Part shown: piece by piece, positions 37,050 to 50,379 of the stretch
Position numbering within the stretch: position 1 is the stretch's first letter
How the letters are laid out: each line of letters begins with the position of its first letter
Source of the DNA: Ctenosaura bakeri
Taxonomy: Eukaryota > Chordata > Lepidosauria > Squamata > Iguanidae
Assembly (NCBI GenBank): GCA_948474755.1
Contig: CAOLHI010000564.1
Location: 496,001-560,000 of the forward strand
DNA length: 64,000 nt
Reading direction: 5' to 3'
Made by a program: the position numbers and the translations under genes
The notes under the pieces: model-generated
What the model saw: the letters and a program-made list of their open reading frames with translations, nothing else
Databases searched by the model: none
What the model was told of the DNA's origin: nothing

Positions 37050-37131
37050 CTGAAATCTCCGCATATCTCGAGGGTTTCCTGCATTTTTTAGGCAGTTCTG
37101 GTTACATTTAAGAAAAAATTTCAAGAAGAAC
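37050..37131 (-). CDS. EBF1: EBF1 internal coding exon (DNA-binding domain, residues F186-Q212)
   Basis: This exon encodes part of early B-cell factor 1, a nuclear COE-family transcription factor that binds TCCCNNGGGA-type sites as a dimer. On the minus strand the exon is bounded by a CTTCCTCAACAG acceptor and a CAG|GTCAGT donor. It is 82 nt long: one base completing R185, then 27 codons that begin [15 protein letters not shown] and end PRDMRRFQ. From recalled family numbering this is F186-Q212, just after the COE zinc knuckle. It includes N197 and G203, which I recall as DNA-contacting in the mouse EBF1 structure. The sequence reads without any change I can detect. A branch-point-like TACTAAAC lies about 20-30 nt upstream of the acceptor. 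This exon alone cannot separate EBF1 from its paralogues; the assignment rests on the next exon. The exon encoding the zinc knuckle (H157-C170) was not found up to 64000. Confidence 0.95.
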
Positions 37132-37160
37132 CTGTTGAGGAAGAGATATGATGTTTAGTA
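37132..37160 (-). promoter_or_regulatory. EBF1: 3' splice site and branch-point-like motif of upstream EBF1 exon
   Basis: Reading the minus strand, TACTAAAC is followed by ATCATATCTCTTCCTCAACAG and then the exon. The TACTAAAC word is close to the strongest known branch-site consensus and lies at normal distance from the AG. Confidence 0.6.
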
Positions 37161-39104
37161 TACTAGACACTCATAACTTCCAAATAGCTTTCTTATCAGG
37201 CAAACTCTTAATGAGTAGAAATTGGCTCTTAGACACTGGTTATCAAGAGAGGAAGGAAGAAATAAAAAGAAAAGTTAAATATGACAAAACATTTTAAAAA
37301 CTGATTCCACCTTGTAGACTGAGGTAGAAGTGGATACTAGGTGTAAAAAGTTTTAAGAAATGTTATCATGTACTCCATCTGTTGCAATAATTAATACAAA
37401 TGAGTGTATATAATTACTTACTATACAGGAAGAGGGTATGGAAAAATAATTAAATACAGTTGAATATTTTGTGTCATATGTTTACTTCAAGCTCAGTCAA
37501 ATAAAAGCTTGAAGCCTTTGCTGGTTCCTAAAGTAGATGAAGGTTTTTGTTTCATGGCATCACCCACAGTTTACCAGCAACACAATTCAGTTTCTTTCTC
37601 CCTTTTTTTGCAATTGCAATCCAAACAGGTAGTGGAGAGACCCCACTATTGATGGTCCACACTGGTCTGTGACCCCCCCACCAAAAAATATCTTACTGTT
37701 TCTCACCTTGGTTGCCAACTTTTCCTATTCAATGCAAGACTTCCCTACACCCTCTTCCTGTCCCTGCTTACAGAGAGATGAAGGTGTTCTTGTGAAAAAG
37801 AAAGGAGAATGTTGATATCAATGGGGTGGTAATAAACTTGGTTGAGTGTAATGATGCAGAAAGCATTATTCTCACAATTACCTTTACTTTTGCTACTTTT
37901 GCCAGTTTATTAGATTGCATGGGTACAGAGCTTTCCCCATCATCTGAGTGGAAGATGTTGGGTGCTACAGGCCAATTGACAGTTTCAGTCATGATAGGAA
38001 TTTCATTTGCTGCCACTACCATGCCACACTACATTTAACTGTAATATTGTGGGACTGTCATGACGCTATTCAATACATCTATCACATTGTAACTTCTCCA
38101 CTTCAGCACTGGATTCATGTTTTCATGGATGTATAACAGCCACCAAATGAATGGGTGAGTAAAATACATTTCTTTTTCCAGTTTCTATTACACCCCCTGC
38201 TTTATGTTGAGGGAAGGGATGTCTCAGATGCAGTGAGCTCTCAATCACATAGGTTAATACGCTGTGATGCTGCCATATTGCTATGTCATGTTGCTAAGCC
38301 ATTGTCCCACCAGAGTAGGTAAGAGCAGACTGCTCTTGTTAGGCTTACCAAAATTGTAATAGCAAATGGAGGAAACGGGAGAGTAGAAAATGGTAAAGGA
38401 GAGAGAACACTCAGAATCACCATACCTGACATCAGACACACCTCCTGAAAACCACACTTCATAGCTAGTGAACAGATCCTATCAAAGGACATTGCTTCAA
38501 CCTGTTTTATTTTAAATTGTTTTGTTTATTGCAGCATAACAAAAAAACAGTTGATGATGGGAAATGAAGCTGAACAAATCAGAACAAGGAGTGCATCATC
38601 TGGATTACCAGAAAGGAAGCACAATGTCCCACATACAAACAATACTCTAGAGCACGACAATACCTTCATCTGATTTCCCTCTGTGTTTCCTTTTAAGACA
38701 TTTGCCAGTAAGTCCAGGTTTCCTTTAATTAGGTCTGTCAACTTATTAAAGGTTGCAGTCAATTAGCTGTGTTGCTTTTAACTGTTTAATCAATCAACTC
38801 ACTGCTTAAAAGAAATATTACAGTTTCTCAATATAGGTTACATTCTAGGGGTCACTGCTGAAGTTCATAGAAGAAATATTATGAACAATTGTTTATAAAA
38901 TGATGTATTGTGTTATATAGTTTTTCTCCCTCCAACCCCCCAGTCTTTTTGAGGATGGGGGCATTGACACTGACAGGGTGACTCAGTGAGTTTCATCCAT
39001 GCTCATATGCAATCATAGCAAACACAGGCATGCATACAATTAATTCCTCTTTATTTTCCCCGTCAACAGACATTTAGTTGGAGCCTCTAGACTGTCTTTA
39101 AACA

Positions 39105-39470
39105 GGAGTCACAAACTTCAGCTGGTACAGAATATAGCTGCTCCTCTCTCTTTCACTAGGCTAGACAGTCAGCTGTAATGTAACAGCTGCACTAGTTACC
39201 AGTGCACTTCCAAACACAATTCAAAATGTATTCTTTCTCCTGTATGGCCCTAAATTGTTTGGCACAAAAGTATTTGAGGGAGCATGTACACTTATATGAA
39301 TCTGCCCATTATTTAAGATCATCCTTGGGGGCACTATTACTGACCTAATCAATAAGGTTGGCAACGACCAGAGTTAGGCACTCTCCGTGGTGGCCCCTAT
39401 CCTATGGAAGTCCCTCTAACATGAAATACGGTTAGCACCACCTGTGAAACCTTCCAACTGGAAAGGTGTT
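39105..39470 (+). mobile_element. L2-like LINE fragment (reverse-transcriptase C-terminal part)
   Basis: Broken frames read QLVQNIAAPLSFTRLD and later YQCTSKHNSKCILSPVWP, matching the 'LQLVQNAAARL...PV.RI.FK.L' region of L2-group LINEs. TGGCCCCTATCCTATGGAAG corresponds to the LWNSLP region. Many stops are present. Confidence 0.65.
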
Positions 39471-41499
39471 ATTGATTTTATGGTTGTTACATTTAAAAAT
39501 GTGTTGTTATTGGCTTGTTTAAAACAGTTTAAAGTGCATTTATAATTTGTTTCTGATACTAAATGTCCTTTTGAGCTAGTTTGGAGAGACCATTGGCTTG
39601 GAAGGTGACTTTGAAATATTTCAAACAAGAAACAAACAGCATCAGGAACTAAAATGCTACTAGTGACAGGCTCCTCGCAGGGATACGGCAGAGATCTATG
39701 AACTGTTATGCCAAATGTGTATGGCCTGCAGGAGACAGGGTGATGAAAAGAGAGAAGGGCCTGATTTGGCCAACAGCTCTTAAGTATTGAAAAGTGTCAA
39801 TGTTAATAACATATAACCTAAAATACATTGCTATTTGCACAGGCATTTACAAATGCTTGTTTGCAACATTTTGGTTGATGATGTTATTTTTATTTTTGTC
39901 TTAACAATGAAAGAAATTAGCACAATATTGTATTATCATATACACATACTGTACCGGTGCTGATATCTTACAGGAATGTTTTAAATAAAATAAAATAAAA
40001 TAAGTACTCCTAAACTAATAATGCATACTTCTATTCAGTCTGTAAATCATTATGAACGGAATGAAATTTGTTACTAAAGTATGAGCAGTGACTAATAAGC
40101 ACCAAAGCAAATTAGCTATGTCCATCAAATGAAAAAAGAATACGGAGAGAAGCTGGGATTTAACTTTGTTCACAGTAGTTGCAAAATGCTTAAATGCAGA
40201 ATATTTACAAGTCCCTGACTATGCACAAATCACTGAAGTAGTTCCATGACCCTGACACATTTCTTCAAGAATGGAGGCTGTATTTTACAAGTCAAAGAGA
40301 TAAAATTTACAGAAAAAGTTTCCCTCAGTATTTTGCATCAGTGAACCATAAAAACAATTGTGGGCTTCTTTTTTAAAAGTTAAAAAAAAACAAAAACTTT
40401 TTTTTTAAAAAAAGAAGAAACCATAGACTACTCTTGATTATGGTTGGAGAACCATTTAAAGCAATTCCAACATAACTAGGAAAGGTCATGACATATTTAA
40501 GATCACTCTTGAATCAATATGTACAACAGACCAGTTTACTTTGGGTACAATCCATGAAGAACTTCTTCTGCACACGAAATAAATGCCCCAGAAATAATTA
40601 GGAGCTGTGTGTAAGAATATATCTGCAGCTCCCATACAGCTCCCATTCATAAAAAAAGTAGATTTATTGTGAAGACATTTCTGACCAGTTAGGCTTCTTA
40701 TCTCAGTTTTAAAGAGGCAGCAGAGTAGTAAGCATTAATATTAACTGGGAATAAAAATAAGCTTTTTAGACAATCTAAACTTTAACATGAACATTATCTC
40801 TCTTGTTGAGAAGGAGAGTTGTTTGTGCAAAATTTTAAAATAAATGACAAAACTATTATAACTGTGGTCTAATTTGTTCTTGGCATCTCTCTCTTTCCAA
40901 GTGACAATACATCAGCAAATGCATCTGCAATCTCCCTACTGAGAATCATTTATAAATCTGTGGTAAGTAATAATGTCAAACAAAATGGTGCACAGGTAGT
41001 GGTCTAGTTCAGCCAGTTTTTCTCATTAATACATTCCCAATCAAAAAATACAAAATTTTAGCTTGTTTTGACTATTCTGCTCCATTGTTTTCATTGGGAG
41101 AATCCTACTTAACTTCAGCTGGCTAGAAAAGTGGCTATTAATAGAGAATAGATAAGCACTGAAGAGAGGGAATCTCCTTCCCTTAGGGGGTAGGCCCTAA
41201 TTTAAATCAGGGCCACGGTGTGTGGAAACCTCAAGATTTCCCCAGTGTGTCACTCATTTCAATTGAAAAGTCTTACTCATTTTGGGATGAACAGAAAGGA
41301 CAAACAAGAACCTCTGGTTTTTAAAGTCAACTTCATCCTACGTAATGAATCATTTTTAAAAACTCAAAATGACTACTTTACAGACTACAAATGAGCAACC
41401 GCCTTTTTTCTTGGGAGTGGTTGAAAAACATGCTCTTCCTCTGCTGGCAGGTAAAGAGTTTTGCATCTGAACAGGGAACTGGCTATACAGCGAGGTCTT

Positions 41500-41945
41500 T
41501 TACTGGAAGGGTGGCTGCTGCACTTTGCTACTGTCATGTTTTAAACGATTTGACATTGTTTAATGTATTGATTTGTTTAACATGGAGATGTCTTTTTTTA
41601 GCATTTTAATTATTAAGTTTCTATTCATGTTGTTGTTGTTGTTGTTGTTATGTACCATCAAGTCAAGTCCCAATTTATATCAACCCTATCCCAGGGTTGT
41701 CTTGGCAGAATTTGTTCATCGGAGATTTGCCACTGCCTTCTGAGACTGAGAGAATATGACTTGCCCAAGGTCATTCAGTGGGCTTCCCTGACTGAACAGA
41801 GATTTGAACTCTGGTCTCTCAGAATCCTAGTCTACCAGTCAAACCATCACACTATACCAAGTCTTAATTCATGTATCTTATTTTAATTTATATTGTGAGT
41901 TTCCTTGCGATCCATTTGGGAGAAAGGCAAGATAAAAATGAAATG
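41500..41945 (+). mobile_element. LINE 3' tail interrupted by a SINE
   Basis: A T-rich LINE-type 3' tail (GTTTTAAACGATTTGACATT … TTCATG) resumes after the SINE (TCATGTATCTTATTTTAATT … GGGAGAAAGGCAAGATAAAA). The closing 'GGGAGAAAGGYRGGATAWAAA' phrase recurs at 62190-62215, where it again ends a LINE-like tail. Confidence 0.6.
41629..41861 (-). mobile_element. tRNA-derived SINE nested in a LINE tail
   Basis: It has a (TTG)n tail, then ACCATCAAGTCAAGTCCCAA, TGGCAGAATTTGTTCATC, GATTTGAACTCTGGTCTCTC (B-box region, reversed) and AGTCAAACCATCACACTATA. The words CTATTCATGT before and TAATTCATGT after look like the target duplication. Confidence 0.9.
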
Positions 41946-42499
41946 AAAGCATACAAATCCTTAAGCACTGACAAAAGAAGAAAATGGACTGGTATAAGAA
42001 AAATATTGCTTATTAGCTAGAAACATCTAGCTGACATGTGTCAGATGTTCATGCCACTAGAAATTAGACCTTTTGAGGGTCTTCTTTTTCATTGCAATAC
42101 TAGTCCTATTATTCTTTATTAAGAACAAATGGGATCAGAAACTAGTTAAACTAGGTTTAGGCCTCCTCCTGTACCTCTTTAATATAATTAAATATAATTA
42201 AAATAACAGGCAATATTAATAAATTACAAGTTGTCAATTCTGAGCTCAAGACAATAAGAAACATTTTGCCAAAACATGTGTCTCGACAAATGTGGGTGCA
42301 CACTTACACACACCAGATCTAAAACAGCTGAATAGAGGATGGGGGGCTTTGTTTGTTTACAGTAAATTAAAGAGAGGCATAACTTACAGCACTATCCCAT
42401 AAAGCAGAGACTGGCATCCAATAGCTTGCACTAAATGGTGTTTATGTGAGGGGAGGGAGGGGGGAGTTTTCTAAGTCTCTAATGGCCAGCTGTGACAGC

Positions 42500-43030
42500 T
42501 TGACTCTGAAAGTGTAGAAAGAACTGTCAGCAGAAATCCTGGCATCTAGAATCCAGACAACTGTTTGCCACCAAGAGGTGGTTTGTACTTGTGCCAAAAT
42601 GGATTTTGAGAGACAAGCAAACAGGACATTAAGTCTAGCAAAGGAAACATGAAATGCAGGGGAACACTGAGGAGGGGGCTGAGTTCAGGATCTCACATTT
42701 TGAGGATGAGCACTTGATGGCTCTCCTGTCAACAGCTCATCATTTAGCTCGCCAGCTATGAAGGGCATGGACATTAGATCCCTCTTGCCCTAAGCTGGCC
42801 CTGCAGTGTGGAATGTTGGCAGAATCCTGAGATCTCTCTCCTGCTTGCTGAAACGAAACGCCCAGCCATCTGTTGGGAGGCAATGATTTCCCCGTCAACT
42901 GATGCCTGCTCAGAGCCTTCAACAGGCCCTTATGTGGCAAAGTCTCTCAGAAGCCCTTATTCTTTAGGGAAAAGACTACTTTGCCCCAGAGATTTGCTGG
43001 AGAATTCTTCAGAGTTTTCTAGAATGTAGG
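42500..43030. promoter_or_regulatory. Candidate conserved noncoding block G
   Basis: Complex sequence without repeats, including TGATGGCTCTCCTGTCAACA, GCTCATCATTTAGCTCGCC, GAAACGAAACGCCCAGCC and GGCAATGATTTCCCCGTC. Short ORFs on both strands have no recognised domain. Enhancer status is a guess from texture. Confidence 0.28.
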
Positions 43031-46000
43031 AGCCAAGCAGCTGACCATTTTGGCCTGCCCTTCCCTAAAGGAATAGATTACCAAAAGCGGGGAGGTGGAG
43101 AGAGTGAGAGAGTTGTAATAGTTAAAAATATCTTTACTCAGAAACAGAGTGTGTTTTTAAACAGCATATGTAAATACAGAAAAGACTCATCATGCTAACT
43201 GAGTAAGGTGTTCCTGAATGTCAGGAGTGTATCATATGTTTGTTCACTAAATTCAGTGAGATTTGGGCCAAGTCCAGACATACCAATCTCAGTCCAATCA
43301 ATTATGAATATTGGCTCAAGAATAAGCTGTTTGCTCTTTACTGTACCCTGTGTTTTAGCACTGAGATTGGGGCTTTTAAAATTGTGTTTCCTATAATATC
43401 CAAACCAGGAAACAATGGTTTAATTCTCACCAACTGATCAAGATCTAAAATTACATTGCTAAACAAGGACTAAACCACAGTTTCTCACTTTGAATATAAC
43501 AGAGACAAGAGGGAGGGGAGGGGAAAGATGAGGCTACACATCTCATTCATAGAGTAAGAAACTGAAGATGACCAGCCCAAAACTGTTACATCTGAATTAA
43601 GATACCTCTGATTAGTCAATCTATAATTATTTTTGGAATTGGAAACTGTGTTCCTCCCACTTTAAGATGTTTCTGTCAGTAAGATGGTCTGTATACCACT
43701 CAGCTACCTATACAAGCCAACTTAATAAGTACTGTTACTTTTTACAGGATGAAGTAGAGGAATTACATTTGGCAGTCAAAACTTCCTGTCCTATACTATT
43801 GATAATGTAGTGTTGGCTCATTCTCCGAACTTGGACTGCTCAGTTAAATATGAGCATCTGAGCAGGCAAGAGGCTGTTGGGATGGCTAATATGTCAAGAG
43901 TGGTTGTGAACTTGGAATAGCCTTAGGTAGATAGTTGAGAAGGAATCTGCACATTTTGTGTACCATCATCTTCTTGGTATTTCTCAGTATTTGCCTTCTG
44001 CAAGAGAAGCAGAAGAAGGTCAGAGTGGACAAGTGACTTAACCGATATTTATCTCCCTGGCTATTATTTGAAAAGATTTGAAAAAATGTTGCGGCAAGAA
44101 GGTGCTGGAAGGAGTGCACTGTTTTGCTTAACAACTGGTACATACTCTTAAGTTCATTCCTTGAACTAGCAAAATGGTTGGACAGGGACTGAAGCAAGTG
44201 TATTCTGGGAAGGAACACTAATTGAGTAATTAATTAAGGGAATGGAGTTGCTAAATTGTCCATTCTGACAATTCTTGGAATCAGGCCCTTTTTGCCAGCT
44301 AGTACTTACAACAAATGCCTTGGATGAGAAAAGAGATAAGAATAAGACATTTCATATGTTTAATTGACTTGGTAGTGAAGACCACAAATAGATGTTGTAG
44401 ATATAAATAATGTTTATTTCAACACTGCAAACAGTGGGAAAGAACCTACCTAATCACTGAGGCAGAAGCTAGTCTTGCCCAGAGGCAGCCTTCAACTATT
44501 CACAGCCTGTTTCACCAAAGTTTTCAGGTTGTTTTTCTATGGGCCTCAGCGTGCTTTGTGCAGTGGAGCACAGCACATTAATTTTTAATCTTTACAGCCT
44601 CTCTCTTCTGACTTCCTTAGTTCCTTACTTTCAAGAGTTACAGCACTTCACATAAATTCTGCCCACTTTATAAAATGTGCCAGGGTTGTATCACTATTCT
44701 TTCTAAGTAGATGGCATTCCCACAAATGTGATTGTGCCTTTCAGAGGAAAAGAGGATACACAACATATTAATGTTGTACGCAAAGGCAGGGCATGACAAA
44801 GAAAGTTACAAAAAACAGTTCAAAGGTAAGCTTGAATCTTGCTTCCCACGGTCTCATTTTCAGTGATATTCCTCTCAAGAGAAATATGGATTTTTCAATG
44901 TGGTATGGGTATTTTGTCTCCAGATGTGGTAGCCAGTGGCAGGGATAGTAGAAAGGAAAGGTAATTTACTCCCTATTTCCAACTTCTGGTGATCTGTGAG
45001 TTTGAATAGCAGCCTACATAATGTGGTAAGGGGAGCTCTGGAACAGCTTTGCATGAGGCACAGACAGCTACCATGGGAAAGAAAGAGTGAGAAAGATACC
45101 TTATCTCAAGAGGAACTGCATTTGTGGTTTACCATATCAAATTCAATTCTTAAGGTTGTCATGTAACCTCAACATTTAGCAGCATAGCAGAATAGATGCA
45201 TAAATAAGTAAACATTCTTGAAAATATTGCTCAGTGCCCAACATTTCCACAAATCAATAGTGGCTGCTAGCTTCCATGTCAATGGGGTGGAGAAGCCACT
45301 TGAAGTGTTAGAATGAGGCTATCAAAGATGATGAACCTTACCCTTCAATTAGGTTCAGAGCATTGGATAACTCTGTTAAACTTCGAACAGCTCTTTTAAA
45401 GATTAAAATTGACAGCAGGGTCACCACCATACCAACATGGATGCCACCAAATGCCACTACCACAAATGATAGAAAGTTCTAAGAATTTTTTACTCATCTT
45501 TTTCGCAGGAATGAGCACTGAAGCAGATATTTGATGGACACAATGAGCAGGTGAAAAGGAAGCAAACACACAAGCAATACCCCTTTCACCCCCCAAAAAA
45601 TAATATAGAGAAAATAGAAGTTTTAGGTAGTCAAGAAGTCAGATTAAAACAATATATATGTAGAACTGGACCCACAAAATGAAGCTGAAATTCAGATATA
45701 TGTGTTTATATTCATTAGTTAACACTGAATCCACAGTAATATTGGAAGGTAAGATTACTAGTTTTGCCATTATGCACTTGTGTGGCAGAAGCATTCAAGC
45801 CATGCTTTCCTTTTCCTGCTCTGTAGCTGGTGCTCTTAAGGAATTAAGGAGTCATTGTGTTAGCAAAGATGGTGACAGGCCTCTCCAGAATTAGAGTACT
45901 TTATTATCACATTAGTATAGAGGAAAGTCACATAATTAACAGAATTTATCCTCATTTATTCAGTAAAAGCACTAATATTCAATCAATCTGCCTCTGTTTA

Positions 46001-48089
46001 ATTACTTTCCTTTACACTATTTTTTTCTTACTTGACCCCTCAAGTACTAGAGTACAGCATTTGTGAAGTCTCCCTTTTAAAATTCCACTTACAATGCTAG
46101 ATGCTATTCATCCAAATATGCATAAAAATGGCACTGGAGTCTGCCACAGCTCACAGGCTGCCACTAAGTCAGCAACCATGCCAATATTACACTTTTGATA
46201 GAAGAACCTCTATTAAGTGATGACATATAACAGAATTACATCAATTGTAATACGACACCGACATCCAAGTGCCTGCTGTATCTGGTTGAACTGCACTTTT
46301 ACAACCATGAATAGCTATGAACATCAGCAGCACATAAGGTTCGGTTTACACATAGAGCAAAAGGAAGTGAAAATTGGATAAGAGTGTCTTGAAGGCCCAT
46401 AATTATTTGTACCACCTGCATTTAAAACAACTGAAAAACACCATATCCCCACTAAAAAAGGAGGAAAAGGGGGAGAACTCTACCACAGCAAGGTTTTCCA
46501 CATGATGTGCTGTTCGTTTGCAGAGTATTTCCTTCATGCAAAGAAGCATTAAAATTACATCTGCAGTCTGCTGCATGAAGTGATATAGCCCATTCTACTA
46601 CTGCAGAACCCAGTCTCCTGCATCTGCAAGTTTTAAACCATAGCTTTTTATGTAAAACAATTTCCTAGAGTCAATGCACTGCAAATAATAGCCAAGTATG
46701 GATTTGGGTTTTCTGATTCCATGTACTTCTGCCTCTTTGTTAAAACTGGTATGTTGTTTCTTTTAAAAATGGAGCAATACGAATCATGCAAAGACAACTT
46801 CCAGTATGAGTAGTCGAGGCTTTGTTATATTTATTGGTTTGAGTGATTGATTGTTTTTATTTCTGCACAAATATTGCAGGACAAATCTATTAAATCTATT
46901 TCAATTCAGTAATGTTTTGCATACATCTAACAAACCCAAACATACTTTGATGAAATTTAGTGGGTAACATACAAAAATTCTGTAAAAATCAATACAAAAC
47001 ACAATTTTGTACTGACAGGTTTTTACTGATTTCTCTCAAAATAACACCTACTTAATGCTATCTTGTCTGGTATGTACCATATGTTCCTGTGATTAGTAAC
47101 ATACAAGAAAGGATTTACCTGCAGTCTAACTCAATATAATCTGTGTTGCTGCTCTGAAAGTAGAGGTGAACCACACTGCTCATATATGGCAAGGTTAGAG
47201 AAAGTGAAAGCTCGGGGCCAATTGCAGCTCCAAGACTATTTCAAGGCCTCAAGCATATTTTGTACCCCTATTTGAGTCTCCTGGACTCTTTTTTTTCTTT
47301 TCTTGCAAAAATAAGAAAGAGAATTGCCTGCTCTGGAAGTCTCCAACAGCACTGATTCACCTTTTTCAATAAACCACAGGAAAACCATGCACTGTTTAAC
47401 ATTAAAGAAAAACCTTTTCAAAACCAGAAGTGGGACTTTTGGCCACTTTGATGGGTATTCACCATTTTTTGTGTACCTTTTTGCAATCCATCCAGCTGCC
47501 AAAATTTCCAGAGGCAGAAAACTGGAATCCAGACTTGCTGAAGTTGCTTATCTCAGTAGACAGAACAACATTCAACCAGCAATTACACTTAGTTCCTTGG
47601 ACTAGAATCTTAATTTGTAAACAGAATGTCAAATTGGTTAAAAGCTAAACCACTCAAAATTCACAAACTGTCATGTTTGAAGCTTTAATTGTACAATCAA
47701 ATAAATGTGTGAGATGAAAAATGTTACTTGTTGCATCACCACTTCAAAAGTAGCAGTTTACTTTGGAATCACAGACAACGTAACCTAGCATTATAGGCAG
47801 ATGTTCCAGTGCAAATTGCAACATTACAAAAAATGTGTACACAGAAACACATGCAGACAAATAGGCATATACAGAGTTGATTTCAAAAGGTGCTTCTATT
47901 TTGTAGCACTTTTTCTTTTTGCAAAGCATCCTGAAAACCATTCCATAGCACAAACTTAAATGTGGGAGAAAATCAGATTCATCTCCCTCCAAAGACCCAC
48001 TCCTGCGCAGATGTTCAAGCTGTTCAAAAATGCTCTGCTGAGAATTTAGCAAACTTTTTCACTGTTTGTTGAGTGGGCTCGGAAATAAT

Positions 48090-48230
48090 TAAAAACAAAA
48101 AAGGATTTGCCCACATCCAAGTGACATTTTGATGGTTTGAGTTATCGATCCCTCCCTTGTCACCACATAATTATTTCAATTTAAAACCACTTGCTTTATG
48201 TACTTTTTCTCCCTCAACACCATTTTGATC
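48090..48230. promoter_or_regulatory. Candidate conserved noncoding block H1
   Basis: TTTTGATGGTTTGAGTTATC, GATCCCTCCCTTGTCACC and ACATAATTATTTCAATTTAA in an otherwise plain stretch. Confidence 0.25.
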
Positions 48231-48489
48231 TGCTTGTGATTAACCAAACAAGGTCATAGGAAATAATGAGAAGAAAGAGTTCCAAAAAAAGAATTTATTT
48301 TTTTTTTTGGCTTTCTGTTCCCTATTGATCAGTATTGTGTTCTGGGACATATTAGCACACAATTCACAAAGATATGTAGCCAAAATTTCTCCATGTCTGT
48401 AGAACAAATGTTCACTAAACTTGATGCTTGGGAGATTCTGCCATCGTGAAACAAAAGGCACTTGAAACTACATTCAAACCCTGAACTAT

Positions 48490-48690
48490 ACATAAATCAG
48501 GTGATGGGTCTTGCCAGCACAATTGACAAGCTCCCCTTATTGCTAATTTCTCATTCTAATTAGTTTCTGAGATACAACACTTGTACAGTTGTCACAGATA
48601 CCCAAGCCAGCTTTACCAGTCAAGAGATAGTTCTCATGAGTGAGTGACTTTGATCAACATGAGAACTTGGAAAAATCTCCTTTCATATTA
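48490..48690. promoter_or_regulatory. Candidate conserved noncoding block H2
   Basis: GCACAATTGACAAGCTCCCC, TTATTGCTAATTTCTCATTC, TAATTAGTTTCTGAGATACA and GTGACTTTGATCAACATGAG (LEF/TCF-like) are packed into 200 bp of repeat-free sequence. Confidence 0.3.
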
Positions 48691-50338
48691 TAAACCAGCA
48701 AGAATCTAGCTCGTATTTCCACCCTTTGTGTGACAATTCACAAGTCTACCAACTACAAAAATACATTTGAATGTAATATTTTAAAGGAAACCAATAAAGT
48801 CTTTCAAGTAATAAGGGCAGCATCAATTTCTAATTGCTTCTAATATCTTCTACTATTTCATTTCAGTCATCACCAAGAAGCAACAACCTTTTGCCAGTTT
48901 GTGCATTGTGTCTCTTCCAGTGGTATGCAGTCATGTCTGTAAGCAAAAGCCTTTCAACTTTCAACTTCTACATCGCTGTCATTATTTGCTTCCACATTCT
49001 GCACGTAACTAAAGTTAAAGGCCTCTTGGCTTCAGCTGTTCCACTGTGTCAGTATCAGAGAGAGTGTGAGATGCATTCCAGAGACTGGGGATTAACCTCT
49101 GGGATGACACCCAGTTTCAGCCTTAGCCACACTAAATCCCCACCAAAGCTGTAACAGCCATGGCTGATTTAGAACCTAAACTGTAAATCTTCTCTTCACA
49201 CTGTCTTTCTAAAAGGATGAGTGGAAAGATTTCCCTGCCAACCAATTGAGGTACTTTACATAAAGAGACCTGCAGGTGTCAATGTGAAGAAGCGCTAAGG
49301 ACATCTTTCTGCAGACAAATGTTTTGACAAGCATACAAAGAGTGACTGCTTAGAACAAGGGAACAGCAATTTTTTAAAGAAACATCAATATCTGTACTTT
49401 AAAAGTTAATTTCTCCCTTCTTCAGAAGAATTTTAACACCACGGGTGAAATCAGAATATATAAATGAAATTACACTGGATAATACCACACTTTCTGTATA
49501 TTTATTAGCAAGGGTGCATTAGACCAAAATAAAGAAGTTATTTTCCTATACACACATAGCTCAGAGAGCTTTTTGGAGCAGATAAAGCCTATATGACACA
49601 ACTGTTGTACTACTAATCTATCAGTTCCTCAAATTAAGAGTCAGAGAATGTGCATCCCATTATTGAAATTCTAATACAAACCATTAAAACTATCCAATAT
49701 CAAAAAGGTGCTCAAAGATCAGCCAACAGGTAAGCCTATGCCTCTACAGATTTGGCCTGGCAGTTCAAATCATGTTCATAAAACTGGATTCTTTTTAAAA
49801 GACCAATGAAATTAAAATTCAAAGGGAAAAAGCATCCCCTGATCCATATCACACGGTTGTTCGGAATATAAATTAGGGATCATGGGCTTTGCCCCTTGCA
49901 TTGCTTGGAGAAAAGGTGGCATTAAAATAAAGAAAGAAATGTTAAAAGTTTTTCTTCTGCTCTTCATAATCAGACTAGATGAAAGAACAGTTGTACATAC
50001 TATTGACCCACCTATGCAGGATCATCTAGCACACAACCTCAAAAGCTGCAAGCTATGCACCAGTGCTTGAGTAACACATCCATGAGCCACATTATACGCC
50101 AGAATCTTGTTGATGTTGTACACTGGTGTACAGGGAGGGCAAGAGGAGAAAAGACCATGGGTGCTGCAACTGTTAAAGAAATAAGGCATTGAAGAATAGA
50201 ATACTAAGAGATTTTGTCTGTTTTCCCTTCCCATGACTCTGGAAAAGCAAAACCAAGGATTTCAACCACAATCTGTATCTTAGTTTTCCCAAACTGCAAT
50301 ATCATGGAAATGCCCTCATTTTCTGGCTCTGTGGATTA

Positions 50339-50378
<40 letters not shown>
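50339..50378. repeat. (GAAA)n microsatellite
   Basis: Ten near-perfect GAAA units. Confidence 0.95.

Positions 50379-50379
<1 letters not shown>

Noticed and set aside
43200..43460. Possible further MITE (CAGGAAACAATGGTTTAATT … GGACTAAACCACAGTTTCTC)
   Set aside because: Only short similar words were found; no convincing terminal inverted repeat or flank duplication.
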